Origin: Hydrogenophaga borbori
GTDB taxonomy: Bacteria > Pseudomonadota > Gammaproteobacteria > Burkholderiales > Burkholderiaceae_C
Direction of reading: 5' to 3'
DNA: 64,000 nt
Assembly: GCF_003417535.1 (NCBI RefSeq)
Contig: NZ_QVLS01000002.1
Span: forward strand, 310,001-374,000
The notes below the pieces were generated by a model. That model was not told the origin of the DNA, did no database searches, and saw nothing but the letters and a program-made list of their open reading frames with translations. The stretch's first letter is position 1; every line of letters begins with the position of its first letter. The translations under genes were made by a program, and so were the position numbers. Positions 37,600 through 44,820 of this stretch are shown here, one piece after another.

Positions 37600-38903
37600 A
37601 GCCTGATCAACGCGTGGCCATCGTCGGCGGTGGCCCGGCGGGCCTGATGGCGGCCGAGGTGCTGTCGGGCGCTGGTGTGCCCGTGGACCTGTTCGACGCC
37701 ATGCCCTCGGTGGGGCGCAAGTTTCTGCTCGCCGGCAAGGGCGGCCTCAATCTCACGCACGCCGAAGCCTTCGACGCCTTCGTTTCGCGCTTCGGCGAAC
37801 GCGCCGGGGCGCTGAGGCCCCTGCTCGAACGCTTCGGCCCGCAGCAGGTGCGCGACTGGGCCGAGGGCCTGGGCATCGGCACCTTCGTCGGCAGTTCGCG
37901 GCGGGTGTTCCCCACCGACATGAAGGCCGCGCCGCTGCTGCGCGCCTGGCTGCACCGGCTGCGGCACCCGGCGCCGGGCGGCGAGGCCGTGCACTTCCAC
38001 ATGCGGCACCGCTGGCTGGGCTTCGGCGCCGATGGTGGGCTGCGCTTCCACACCCCCGACGGCGAGCGGACGGTGCACGCGCGCGCCGCCTTGCTGGCCC
38101 TGGGCGGTGCGAGCTGGCCGCGCCTGGGTTCCGACGGCGCCTGGGTGCCGCGCTTGCGCGAGGCGGGTCTCGACGTGGCCGATCTGCGGGCCGCCAACTG
38201 CGGCTTCGACGTGGCGGGCGCGCCGGCGCGCGGGGTGGCCGAGGGCTGGAGCGCCGTGTTCGCCGAGCGCTGGGCGGGCCAGCCCTTCAAGACCGTGGCG
38301 GTGGCGGTGGGCGGGCCGCCGCCGGCCGCCGCGCGGCCGGACGCGCGCCCCGATGCGCGGCAGTGGCATCGCGGCGAGTTCGTCGCCACCGCCACCGGCG
38401 TTGAAGGCAGCCTGGTCTATGCGCTGTCGGCGCCGCTGCGCGAAGGCATCGCGCGTGAGGGCTCGGCCACGCTGTGGGTTGACCTGCTGCCCGACCGCTC
38501 GGCCGAGCGGGTGCTGGCGGAGGTGGCGCACCCGCGCGGCTCGCGCAGCCTGTCCAGCCACCTGAAGGGCCGGCTCGGGCTCGACGGCATCAAGCTCGCC
38601 TTGCTCAACGAATGCCTGGACCGTGAGGCCATGCACGACGCCGCGCGCCTCGCGGTCGCCATCAAGGCCCTGCCGCTGCGCCTGATCCGCCCCCGCCCGA
38701 TGGCCGAGGCCATCAGCACGGCCGGCGGCGTGCGCCTGGCGTGTTTGGACGAGGGCCTGATGGCGCGCGGGCGGCCCGGCCTGTTCGTGGCGGGCGAGAT
38801 GCTCGACTGGGAGGCACCCACGGGGGGCTACCTGCTGACGGCCAGCCTGGCCAGCGGGGCGTGGGCGGGAGAGGCGATGCGGCGCTGGGTGCGGCCGGGC
38901 TGA
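37596..38903 (+). CDS. HI0933-family flavoprotein (TIGR03862-type NAD(P)/FAD oxidoreductase)
   Basis: 435 residues from the ATG at 37596, overlapping the helicase stop. The FAD-binding fold starts at AIVGGGPAGLMAAEVL (near residue 8-23). GRKFLLAGKGGLNLTHAE and the C-terminal GEMLDWEAPTGGYLLTASLASG motif identify the BaiN/HI0933-like family, in the PP_4765 branch. The reaction is unknown; homologues are uncharacterised. Coupling to the DNA repair genes may be chance packing. Confidence 0.85.
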   Translation: MKPDQRVAIVGGGPAGLMAAEVLSGAGVPVDLFDAMPSVGRKFLLAGKGGLNLTHAEAFDAFVSRFGERAGALRPLLERFGPQQVRDWAEGLGIGTFVGSSRRVFPTDMKAAPLLRAWLHRLRHPAPGGEAVHFHMRHRWLGFGADGGLRFHTPDGERTVHARAALLALGGASWPRLGSDGAWVPRLREAGLDVADLRAANCGFDVAGAPARGVAEGWSAVFAERWAGQPFKTVAVAVGGPPPAAARPDARPDARQWHRGEFVATATGVEGSLVYALSAPLREGIAREGSATLWVDLLPDRSAERVLAEVAHPRGSRSLSSHLKGRLGLDGIKLALLNECLDREAMHDAARLAVAIKALPLRLIRPRPMAEAISTAGGVRLACLDEGLMARGRPGLFVAGEMLDWEAPTGGYLLTASLASGAWAGEAMRRWVRPG

Positions 38904-39033
38904 ACGGCCAGGGCTGGGTGGCGGTGGCGAAGGGCGCGGATGAACTTTGCCCTGGGGCCCGTTACTCAGCGCAGGCCCCGGCCATCCGGGGTTGCCATTT
39001 GCCCTCATCTCCTTCCTTCGTGAAAGCCCTTCG

Positions 39034-39975
39034 ATGACCCAACCCACCGCCATCAAGCGTTCATCGACTCCCGTGACAGCGCCGCAGGTGCCCGTCGACC
39101 AGGGCAGCGCCACCGCCCAAAGAGTGGATAGGGTGCTCGGTCGCAATCCCCAGGCGAAGCAAGCCTTCGTCTTCAAGCTGCCGGGGTTTCGAGAGCTGTC
39201 GATGGCGACGCCCAACTGGTTCAAGCGGTGTCAGAAAGGCATGGATGCCATCAACCGGGATACCCACCGGTTCTTTCACAAACTGGGCGTCGAGAACCTG
39301 TTCCACCCGGATCCCACGGTGCGCGAAGCGGCGACATTCGTGGCGCAAATCGCTGAAAAGAACGGCAGCGATGCGTTCGACGTGACACCGAAGCTGCGCG
39401 CGGCGGTACGCACACTGGCCGACCCCTCCAGCGGAGCCTTTCAGCGTTTCCAGCACCGCGAAGAGAAAGACCGATTCTTGAAAGAGACCGGCTTTGGCAA
39501 CCAGCTGACGGCGCTTGCCCGACAGAAGCTGGCGTCTGGTGCTGCCAGTGCGAGCCCTCTCGTGGAACTCGATGCGGTCGTGTCGGCGTTCCATCCTGCA
39601 CTTCCTCATGAACTGCAGGAACGATACGACGCGATGCGCCAAGGCCGCGTCAGATGGTCTCGCGAACTCGACGCCGCCGTGACCGCCTATGCGCGTCAGA
39701 CGTACGGCGGCGAGAACCCTTTCGAGGCGCGGTCATCCGCGGGCCAACCGGTGTCGGACCTGCTGACGTTCATCACGACGGGGGGGACGGAAAAACTGGC
39801 CAAGGGGGGGCGTTCGATCCAAGCCTTGAACGGATTCGATGGCATCACATTCGGCACTCGCACCGAGGCGCTTCACCACCTGCTGTGGAATACGCCCTTC
39901 CTCGTCCGCGTGCCGCCCGCGGAAGCCAACCGGTTCATGAAGCTGTACAACGAACTCGCGAACGCGGGGCTGTAA
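39034..39975 (+). CDS. Orphan hypothetical protein, atypical composition
   Basis: 313 residues from the ATG at 39034. I do not recognise a family. The first ~45 residues are Ser/Thr/Pro/Gln-rich and low in acidic residues, followed by a mostly helical body (FKRCQKGMDAINRDTHRFFHKLG) and a C-terminal stretch GRSIQALNGFDGITFGTR. There is no signal peptide or membrane segment. Codon use is visibly less GC-biased than in the neighbours (TCG, CGA, AAA, TTT and AGA codons occur freely), which hints at acquisition. Two G7 tracts lie at 39780-39786 and 39804-39810. It is isolated between unrelated genes, and a strong hairpin follows. An N-terminal secretion signal is conceivable but unproven. Confidence 0.6.
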   Translation: MTQPTAIKRSSTPVTAPQVPVDQGSATAQRVDRVLGRNPQAKQAFVFKLPGFRELSMATPNWFKRCQKGMDAINRDTHRFFHKLGVENLFHPDPTVREAATFVAQIAEKNGSDAFDVTPKLRAAVRTLADPSSGAFQRFQHREEKDRFLKETGFGNQLTALARQKLASGAASASPLVELDAVVSAFHPALPHELQERYDAMRQGRVRWSRELDAAVTAYARQTYGGENPFEARSSAGQPVSDLLTFITTGGTEKLAKGGRSIQALNGFDGITFGTRTEALHHLLWNTPFLVRVPPAEANRFMKLYNELANAGL

Positions 39976-40017
39976 GGACGCGCTGATGCGCGGTGCACCA
40001 GCATCGCGATCCACCTC

Positions 40018-40046
40018 AACGGGAGATGCTGTCGGCATCTCCCGTT
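40018..40046. terminator. Strong hairpin between two converging genes
   Basis: Perfect 12-bp stem AACGGGAGATGC / GCATCTCCCGTT with loop TGTCG, followed on the plus strand by GTGTTTGG. It lies 43 bases past the stop of the orphan gene and can serve either strand; the T-tract is weak. Confidence 0.6.
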
Positions 40047-40113
40047 GTGTTTGGGGCGGATGAATCGCCAAGCCGCCTCCCGCCGCTAGGCGGGCGCTGT
40101 TCGGTCGCTTAAT

Positions 40114-40467
40114 TCAGTCGCTCAAGGCGCTGAGGTCCAGCGCATACGACCTGCCCAGCCACAAGGCGCTGTCGCGGTGGTCGCCCAGTTCATCGCCGGT
40201 GTTGGGGTGGATGAACACATCAAGCGCGCCATGGTTGAGCGCGAGCCAGCTGGTCACACACGAAAACTGGTCGGCCTCAAAGGCCAGTTGGTACGACCAC
40301 ATCGGGTGTGGCCCCACGGGTTTTTCGTGGAAACGGCCGATCTGCACCCGCTCGGCCAGATCGCTGGCGATCAATTCCCGCAGGGCCCAGGCCGCGTCGC
40401 GCGTGGCGGCGTCGAAGTAGACGTGGGCGTGCCAGCTGGCGATGGAAGAGGGATCGCGCGGGGACAT
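40114..40467 (-). CDS. DOPA 4,5-dioxygenase family protein
   Basis: 117 residues from the ATG at 40467. The short beta-rich domain carries WHAHVYFD near residue 12, RFHEKPVGPHPMWSYQLAFE and LDVFIHPNTGDELGDH, the histidine pattern of the DOPA 4,5-dioxygenase-like family. Eukaryotic relatives cleave extradiol rings in betalain synthesis; the role of the bacterial proteins is unclear. It begins only 13 bases after the 3' end of the SRP RNA gene on the same strand. Confidence 0.8.
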   Translation of the reverse strand: MSPRDPSSIASWHAHVYFDAATRDAAWALRELIASDLAERVQIGRFHEKPVGPHPMWSYQLAFEADQFSCVTSWLALNHGALDVFIHPNTGDELGDHRDSALWLGRSYALDLSALSD

Positions 40468-40480
40468 GGGAAGAGAAAGA

Positions 40481-40582
40481 AGGTGACGAGCCTTGACCCC
40501 GGCACTGGCTCCACAGTTAGGGCTGCTTGGTTCCCCACCTGACCCGGTTGGCCGCTTCACCATGCGGGAAGGCCCGTCACCC
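40481..40582 (-). ncRNA. ffs: Signal recognition particle RNA (4.5S, small bacterial type)
   Basis: On the minus strand the conserved domain IV hairpin reads GGTCAGGTGGGG-AACC-AAGCAGCC, matching the E. coli 4.5S core with its GGAA tetraloop region and the AAGCAGCC internal loop strand. The two ends pair as a long stem: GGTGACGGGCCTT against AAGGCTCGTCACC with one mismatch. The length of about 102 bases is normal. TACAAT at 40591-40586 is a suitable -10. The RNA binds Ffh for co-translational membrane targeting. Exact ends may be off by a few bases. Confidence 0.88.
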
Positions 40583-40585
40583 GCG

Positions 40586-40591
40586 ATTGTA
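40586..40591 (-). promoter_or_regulatory. -10 element of the ffs promoter
   Basis: TACAAT on the minus strand, ending about five to seven bases before the inferred RNA 5' end. No clear -35 is visible at the usual distance. Confidence 0.5.
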
Positions 40592-40636
40592 GGCGACGGG
40601 GCATGACCGCCACCGGGGCACGGGTACCCCGACGCA

Positions 40637-40642
40637 TAGAAT
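40637..40642 (+). promoter_or_regulatory. Candidate -10 hexamer for dnaX, leaderless geometry
   Basis: TAGAAT, then CGCCCG, then the dnaX ATG at 40649. No Shine-Dalgarno sequence fits between, so transcription would start at about the start codon. Confidence 0.4.
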
Positions 40643-40648
40643 CGCCCG

Positions 40649-42601
40649 ATGTCCTACGTCGTCCTCGCCCGCAAGTACCGGCCGCGCAATTTCCGCGAGA
40701 TGGTGGGCCAGGGCCACGTGGTGCAGGCCCTCGCCAACGCGCTCACCAGCCAGCGCCTGCACCACGCCTACCTGTTCACGGGCACGCGTGGTGTGGGCAA
40801 GACCACGGTCTCGCGCATCCTGGCCAAATCGCTCAACTGCACCGGGCCCGACGGGCAGGGCGGCATCACCGCCGAGCCCTGTGGTGTGTGCCAGGCCTGC
40901 ACCGACATCGATGCCGGCCGCTTCGTCGACTACACCGAACTCGACGCGGCCTCCAACCGCGGCGTGGACGAGGTGCAGTCGCTGCTGGAGCAGGCGGTCT
41001 ACAAGCCGGTGCAGGGCCGCTTCAAGGTCTTCATGATCGACGAGGTCCACATGCTCACCAACACCGCGTTCAACGCGATGTTGAAGACGCTGGAGGAGCC
41101 GCCCGAGTACCTCAAGTTCGTGCTCGCCACCACCGACCCGCAGAAGGTGCCGGTGACGGTGCTGTCGCGCTGCCTGCAGTTCAACCTGCGTCCCATGGCA
41201 CCCGAGACCGTGGCTGAACACCTTCAGCAGGTGCTGCAGGCCGAGGGCGTGAACGCCGAGCCGCAGGCGCTGCGGCTGCTGTCGCGCGCGGCGCGCGGGT
41301 CCATGCGCGACGCGCTGTCGCTCACCGACCAGGCCATCGCCTTCGGCGGCGGCCAGCTGCTGGAGGCGCCGGTGCGCCAGATGCTCGGCGCGGTCGACCG
41401 CAGCCATGTGCTGCGCCTCATCGACGCGCTGGCGCGCGCCGACGGCGCGGCCGTGGTGGACACCGTGAACACGTTGCGCATGAACGGCTTGAGCGCGGCG
41501 TCCACGCTGGAGGAGATGACCGGCCTGCTGCAGCGCATGGCGGTGCTGCAGAGCGTGCCTGAGTCGGCCACCACCGACGACGACCCCGACGCGCCCGAGA
41601 TCGCGCGCCTGGCCGAGGCCCTGCCCGCCGACGAGACGCAACTGCTCTACAGCCTGTGCCTGCATGGCCGCACCGAACTGGGCCTGGCACCCGACGAGTA
41701 CGCGGCCTTGACCATGGTGCTGCTGCGCCTGCTCGCCTTCAAGCCTTCGGGCGCGGCGGAAAAAAAAACTCTGAGGCCGGCTGAGGCCCGGCCAGCGCCG
41801 GCGGTACCGGTCGCCACGGCGGCGCCTGCCGTGCCCGCTGCGCCTGTGGCCGTCGCACCGCGTCCGGTGCCCGCTGCGCCCGTGGGGGCGCCGGTCGCTG
41901 GCGAACCGGGCGCGCGACCGGCCCCCGCCGCGCCAGCGCAGGCCCCCGCGCCGGTGGCGCCCGTGGCCCGGGAGCCCATCGCCGCGCCGCCGCTGCCCGC
42001 GACCGCCGCCGATGGCCCGCCCGACGACGAAGCCCCGTGGCCCGAGCCCGACGAGGACCTGCCGCCCTGGGACCCGGTGCCGGCGCCCACGGCGGCTCGG
42101 TCACCCGCGGCACCGGCCCCCGCCGCCGCGCCGGTGGTGCGCATCCCCGTGCGCGACCCGGGCTCGCCGGGCCGGCTAGACCAACCCCGGCCCGCCGCCG
42201 CGCCCTTGCAGCCCACGCCCGAGGGCGACTTCTGGACCGGGCTGGTGCAGCAGCTGGCGGACAGTGGCGCTATCACCGCGCTGACACGCGAGCTCGCGCT
42301 GCAGTCACAGCTGGTGTCGCGCGAGGGTGCGCGCTGGCTGCTGCGCATCGAACGCGAAACCCTGGCCCAGGGCAGCAACCGCGAACGGCTCATGGCCGCG
42401 CTGCACGCCGCGGGCCACACCGTCGAACTCGCGCTGGAGAACGGCGTGGTCACCGATTCGCCCGCGCGGCGCGCCACCGCCGAGGCCGAGCGCCGCCAGC
42501 GCGAGGCCGAGCAGCAGATCCTCGGCGACCCCTTCGTTCAGGCCATGATGCGCGACTTCGGCGGCACAATCGTGCCCGGCTCGCTCAAGGCGATAAGCTG
42601 A
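40649..42601 (+). CDS. dnaX: DNA polymerase III subunit tau (and gamma)
   Basis: 650 residues. The clamp-loader AAA+ ATPase has Walker A GTRGVGKT (45-52), zinc cysteines 64, 78, 81 and 84, [10 protein letters not shown], and the sensor 1 region [17 protein letters not shown]. After residue ~370 comes a long Pro/Ala linker (domain IV-like), then the C-terminal domain V (about 535-650) that contacts the polymerase alpha subunit. Codons 371-374 contain nine consecutive As followed by a hairpin, a probable site for making the shorter gamma form. The dnaX-ybaB-recR order is conserved. Confidence 0.96.
   Translation: MSYVVLARKYRPRNFREMVGQGHVVQALANALTSQRLHHAYLFTGTRGVGKTTVSRILAKSLNCTGPDGQGGITAEPCGVCQACTDIDAGRFVDYTELDAASNRGVDEVQSLLEQAVYKPVQGRFKVFMIDEVHMLTNTAFNAMLKTLEEPPEYLKFVLATTDPQKVPVTVLSRCLQFNLRPMAPETVAEHLQQVLQAEGVNAEPQALRLLSRAARGSMRDALSLTDQAIAFGGGQLLEAPVRQMLGAVDRSHVLRLIDALARADGAAVVDTVNTLRMNGLSAASTLEEMTGLLQRMAVLQSVPESATTDDDPDAPEIARLAEALPADETQLLYSLCLHGRTELGLAPDEYAALTMVLLRLLAFKPSGAAEKKTLRPAEARPAPAVPVATAAPAVPAAPVAVAPRPVPAAPVGAPVAGEPGARPAPAAPAQAPAPVAPVAREPIAAPPLPATAADGPPDDEAPWPEPDEDLPPWDPVPAPTAARSPAAPAPAAAPVVRIPVRDPGSPGRLDQPRPAAAPLQPTPEGDFWTGLVQQLADSGAITALTRELALQSQLVSREGARWLLRIERETLAQGSNRERLMAALHAAGHTVELALENGVVTDSPARRATAEAERRQREAEQQILGDPFVQAMMRDFGGTIVPGSLKAIS
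41760..41793 (+). promoter_or_regulatory. A9 slippery run and hairpin in dnaX (gamma-form signal)
   Basis: Nine As at 41760-41768, then six bases, then the hairpin GGCCGG (41775-41780) / CCGGCC (41788-41793) with a 7-base loop. After a -1 shift the frame reads N-S-E-A-G and stops at 41782-41784 (a ~378-residue product); after a +1 shift it stops after one codon. Lys codons nearby are mostly AAG, so the A-run is notable. Confidence 0.65.
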
Positions 42602-42603
42602 AT

Positions 42604-42652
42604 CACCCCCGCCGCGCTTCGCGCGACCCCCTCCAGGGGGCACACCAGCGGC
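42604..42652. repeat. Probable REP-like intergenic element of Comamonadaceae type
   Basis: It contains a small CGCG-CTT-CGCG dyad and CCCCC-TCCA-GGGGG (42627-42640), followed by CACACCAGCGGC. This layout recalls short GC-rich repeats common between genes in Comamonadaceae genomes; only one clear copy is present here. It fills the 112-base dnaX-ybaB gap and may terminate or stabilise the dnaX mRNA. Confidence 0.45.
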
Positions 42653-42713
42653 CCGTCCTGCACATGTCAAAGGGCGGTTCCGCGGTGTGCCCCGATCAAC
42701 CCCAAGGATTGCC

Positions 42714-43046
42714 ATGTTCAACAAAGGACAACTTGCCGGCCTCATGAAGCAGGCCCAGGCCATGCAGGACAACCTCAAGAAGGCCCAGGAAGAACTCGCC
42801 CACATCGAGGTCACCGGCGAGTCCGGCGCCGGCCTGGTCAAGGTGGTCATGACCTGCAAGCACGACGTCAAGCGGGTCACCATCGACCCCAGCCTGCTCG
42901 CCGACGACAAGGACATGCTCGAAGACCTCGTGGCTGCCGCCTTCAACGCCGCCGTGCGCAAGGCCGAGGAGACCTCCAGCGAGAAGATGGGCAAGCTCAC
43001 CGCTGGCATGCCGGGCCTGCCGCCGGGCATGAAGTTTCCCTTCTGA
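42714..43046 (+). CDS. ybaB: YbaB/EbfC family nucleoid-associated protein
   Basis: 110 residues: [18 protein letters not shown], the helix [13 protein letters not shown], a sheet region [23 protein letters not shown], and a C-terminal Gly/Pro tail ending [10 protein letters not shown]. It is a dimeric DNA-binding protein; in proteobacteria it regularly lies between dnaX and recR. An AAGGA ribosome site precedes the ATG. Confidence 0.95.
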   Translation: MFNKGQLAGLMKQAQAMQDNLKKAQEELAHIEVTGESGAGLVKVVMTCKHDVKRVTIDPSLLADDKDMLEDLVAAAFNAAVRKAEETSSEKMGKLTAGMPGLPPGMKFPF

Positions 43047-43057
43047 TCCCCCGCCCG

Positions 43058-43660
43058 GTGGCCGACAACCATTCCCTGGAGAACCTGGTGCAGGCGCTGC
43101 GGCGCCTGCCCGGCGTGGGTGTGAAGTCGGCCCAGCGCATGGCCTTTCACCTGCTGCAGCACGACCGCGAGGGCGCGCAGCTGCTGGCAGGAGCCTTGCA
43201 GGCGGCGGTGAGCGAGGTGCGCCACTGCGCGCTCTGCCACACCTTCACCGAAGACGAGGTCTGCGCCACCTGCCGCGACCCGCGGCGCGACCGCAGCCAG
43301 CTCTGCGTGGTGGAAACCCCGGCCGATCAGGCCGCCATGGAGCGCACCGGGGCCTACAAAGGCCTGTACTTCGTGCTCATGGGCAAGCTCAGTCCGCTTG
43401 ACGGCGTGGGCCCGCGCGACATCGGCCTGGACAAGCTGTTCGACCGCGTGGACGACCCCGCCGCCGAGGTGCCGGTGCGCGAGGTGATCCTGGCCACCAA
43501 CTTCACCGCCGAGGGCGAGACCACCGCGCACGTCATCGCGCAGGCGCTGAAGGACCGGGGCCTGCAGGTCACGCGCCTGGCGCGCGGCGTGCCGGTGGGC
43601 AGCGAGCTCGAGTACGTCGACCTGGGCACCATCGCGCACGCCCTGGTCGATCGGCGCTGA
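43058..43660 (+). CDS. recR: Recombination protein RecR
   Basis: 200 residues from a GTG start at 43058, 11 bases after ybaB. It has the helix-hairpin-helix [20 protein letters not shown] near residue 14, zinc finger cysteines 57, 60, 69 and 72, and a Toprim domain ([34 protein letters not shown]). It loads RecA on gapped DNA with RecFO. Two small hairpins lie after its stop. Confidence 0.97.
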   Translation: MADNHSLENLVQALRRLPGVGVKSAQRMAFHLLQHDREGAQLLAGALQAAVSEVRHCALCHTFTEDEVCATCRDPRRDRSQLCVVETPADQAAMERTGAYKGLYFVLMGKLSPLDGVGPRDIGLDKLFDRVDDPAAEVPVREVILATNFTAEGETTAHVIAQALKDRGLQVTRLARGVPVGSELEYVDLGTIAHALVDRR

Positions 43661-43672
43661 AGTTCCCGTTCC

Positions 43673-43717
43673 GCGGGTCGGTGTAAACCCGCTCAGGACT
43701 CGCCCGGATGGCGGGCG
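43673..43717 (+). other. Two small hairpins after recR
   Basis: GCGGGT/ACCCGC (43673-43692) and CGCCCG/CGGGCG (43701-43717). Neither is followed by a T-tract; they are possible 3'-end structures of the dnaX-ybaB-recR transcript. Confidence 0.3.
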
Positions 43718-43742
43718 CGCCTCGCCCCCCTAATCTCGGCGC

Positions 43743-44801
43743 ATGGGTCCCCTGAACCGCCGCCAGTGGAGCGCCGCCATGGCCGGGCTGGCGCTGGCCG
43801 CCGGTGCGGGGCCGGCCGGGGCCGCTCAGCCCACCCCGCGTCCGGCCCCCTGGCCACCCAAGCTGGTGGACACCCGCATCGTGATCGCGCTGGAGCCGCG
43901 CACCGGCCTGGGCAACCTGCCGCTCACGGTGGCCGAACAGCGCCACTTCTTCCGCGAGGAAGGCCTGGACGTGGAGCTGCGCGAATTTCCCGACCTGGGC
44001 CAGGCCATGGCGGCGGTGCAGGCCAAGGCGGCGCACGTGGTGTGCGTGCCCTTCGCGCAGCTGATCGCGCCGCCGGTGCACGCCCTGGGCTGGCAGAGCT
44101 TCGTGGTGCAGGGCCGCGCGCCGCAGGTGGTGCTGGGCGTGTCGCACAAGACGGTGCCGGGGTTTCGTGGCCCGGCCGATCTGCGCGGGCGGCGCGTCGG
44201 ACTGCACGCCAAGGACCCGCTGGCCCGGCGCGTGCTCACGGCATTCCTGCAGCGCGAACAGGTGAGGGAGGACGAGGTGCAGGTGCTGCCCCAGTCCAGC
44301 CCCGGGGCGGCGCTGCTGGCGTTTCGCGGCGGGCAGCTGGACGCGCTGTGCCACGCCGATCCCATGATGACGCTGCTGGAGCAGTTGGGCGAGCTGCGCG
44401 TGGCGGTGGACACGCGCAGCCTGGGCGGCACCACCGAGGTGTTCGGCGGGCCCGTGCCGGTGGGCTGCCTGAGCGCGCCGGCCGAATTCCTGGAGCAGTA
44501 CCCGCGCGTGACGCAGGCGCTGACCGACGCCGTGGTGCACGCGCTCAAATGGCTGCAGACGGCCGGTCCCTCGGACCTCATCAAGACCGTGCCCGAGAGC
44601 CACTTCCAGGGCGACCGGGCAATCTACCTGGCCACGGTGGAGCGATCGCGCGACGCCTGGACGGCCGATGGCCTGATGCCGCGCGGCGGTCCCGAGGCCA
44701 TGAACCGCGTGGGGGAGGGAACGCCGCTGGCGCCGGCCGAGGTGGCGCGGCATTTCACGAACGCCTTCGCGCAGAAGGCGAAGGCGCGCTTCAGGGCCTG
44801 A
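43743..44801 (+). CDS. Orphan ABC transporter substrate-binding protein (NitT/TauT type), probable Tat substrate
   Basis: 352 residues. The N terminus MGPLNRRQWSAAMAGLALAAGA has a twin arginine followed by a hydrophobic stretch, then PAGAAQ, resembling a Tat signal. The body fits the NMT1/THI5-like or SsuA-like fold: IVIALEPRTGLGNLPLTVAEQRHFF, GLDVELREFPDLGQAMAAVQA, and DLRGRRVGLHAKDPLARRVL. The ligand is unknown (sulfonates, nitrate or pyrimidine precursors are bound by relatives). No permease or ATPase gene is adjacent, which is unusual. It converges on mltD. Confidence 0.8.
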   Translation: MGPLNRRQWSAAMAGLALAAGAGPAGAAQPTPRPAPWPPKLVDTRIVIALEPRTGLGNLPLTVAEQRHFFREEGLDVELREFPDLGQAMAAVQAKAAHVVCVPFAQLIAPPVHALGWQSFVVQGRAPQVVLGVSHKTVPGFRGPADLRGRRVGLHAKDPLARRVLTAFLQREQVREDEVQVLPQSSPGAALLAFRGGQLDALCHADPMMTLLEQLGELRVAVDTRSLGGTTEVFGGPVPVGCLSAPAEFLEQYPRVTQALTDAVVHALKWLQTAGPSDLIKTVPESHFQGDRAIYLATVERSRDAWTADGLMPRGGPEAMNRVGEGTPLAPAEVARHFTNAFAQKAKARFRA

Positions 44802-44820
44802 GGCCCGCCCGCGCGCCGCG

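Noticed and set aside
39017-39033. TTCG...TTCG upstream of the 39034 orphan as a PIP/hrp box
   Set aside because: The spacing is 8 bases, not the 15-16 of known boxes, and it abuts the start codon.
39780-39810. G7 tracts as proven phase-variation loci
   Set aside because: Kept only as a possibility; another G7 tract occurs in the RND pump gene near 52072, so G7 alone is not special here.
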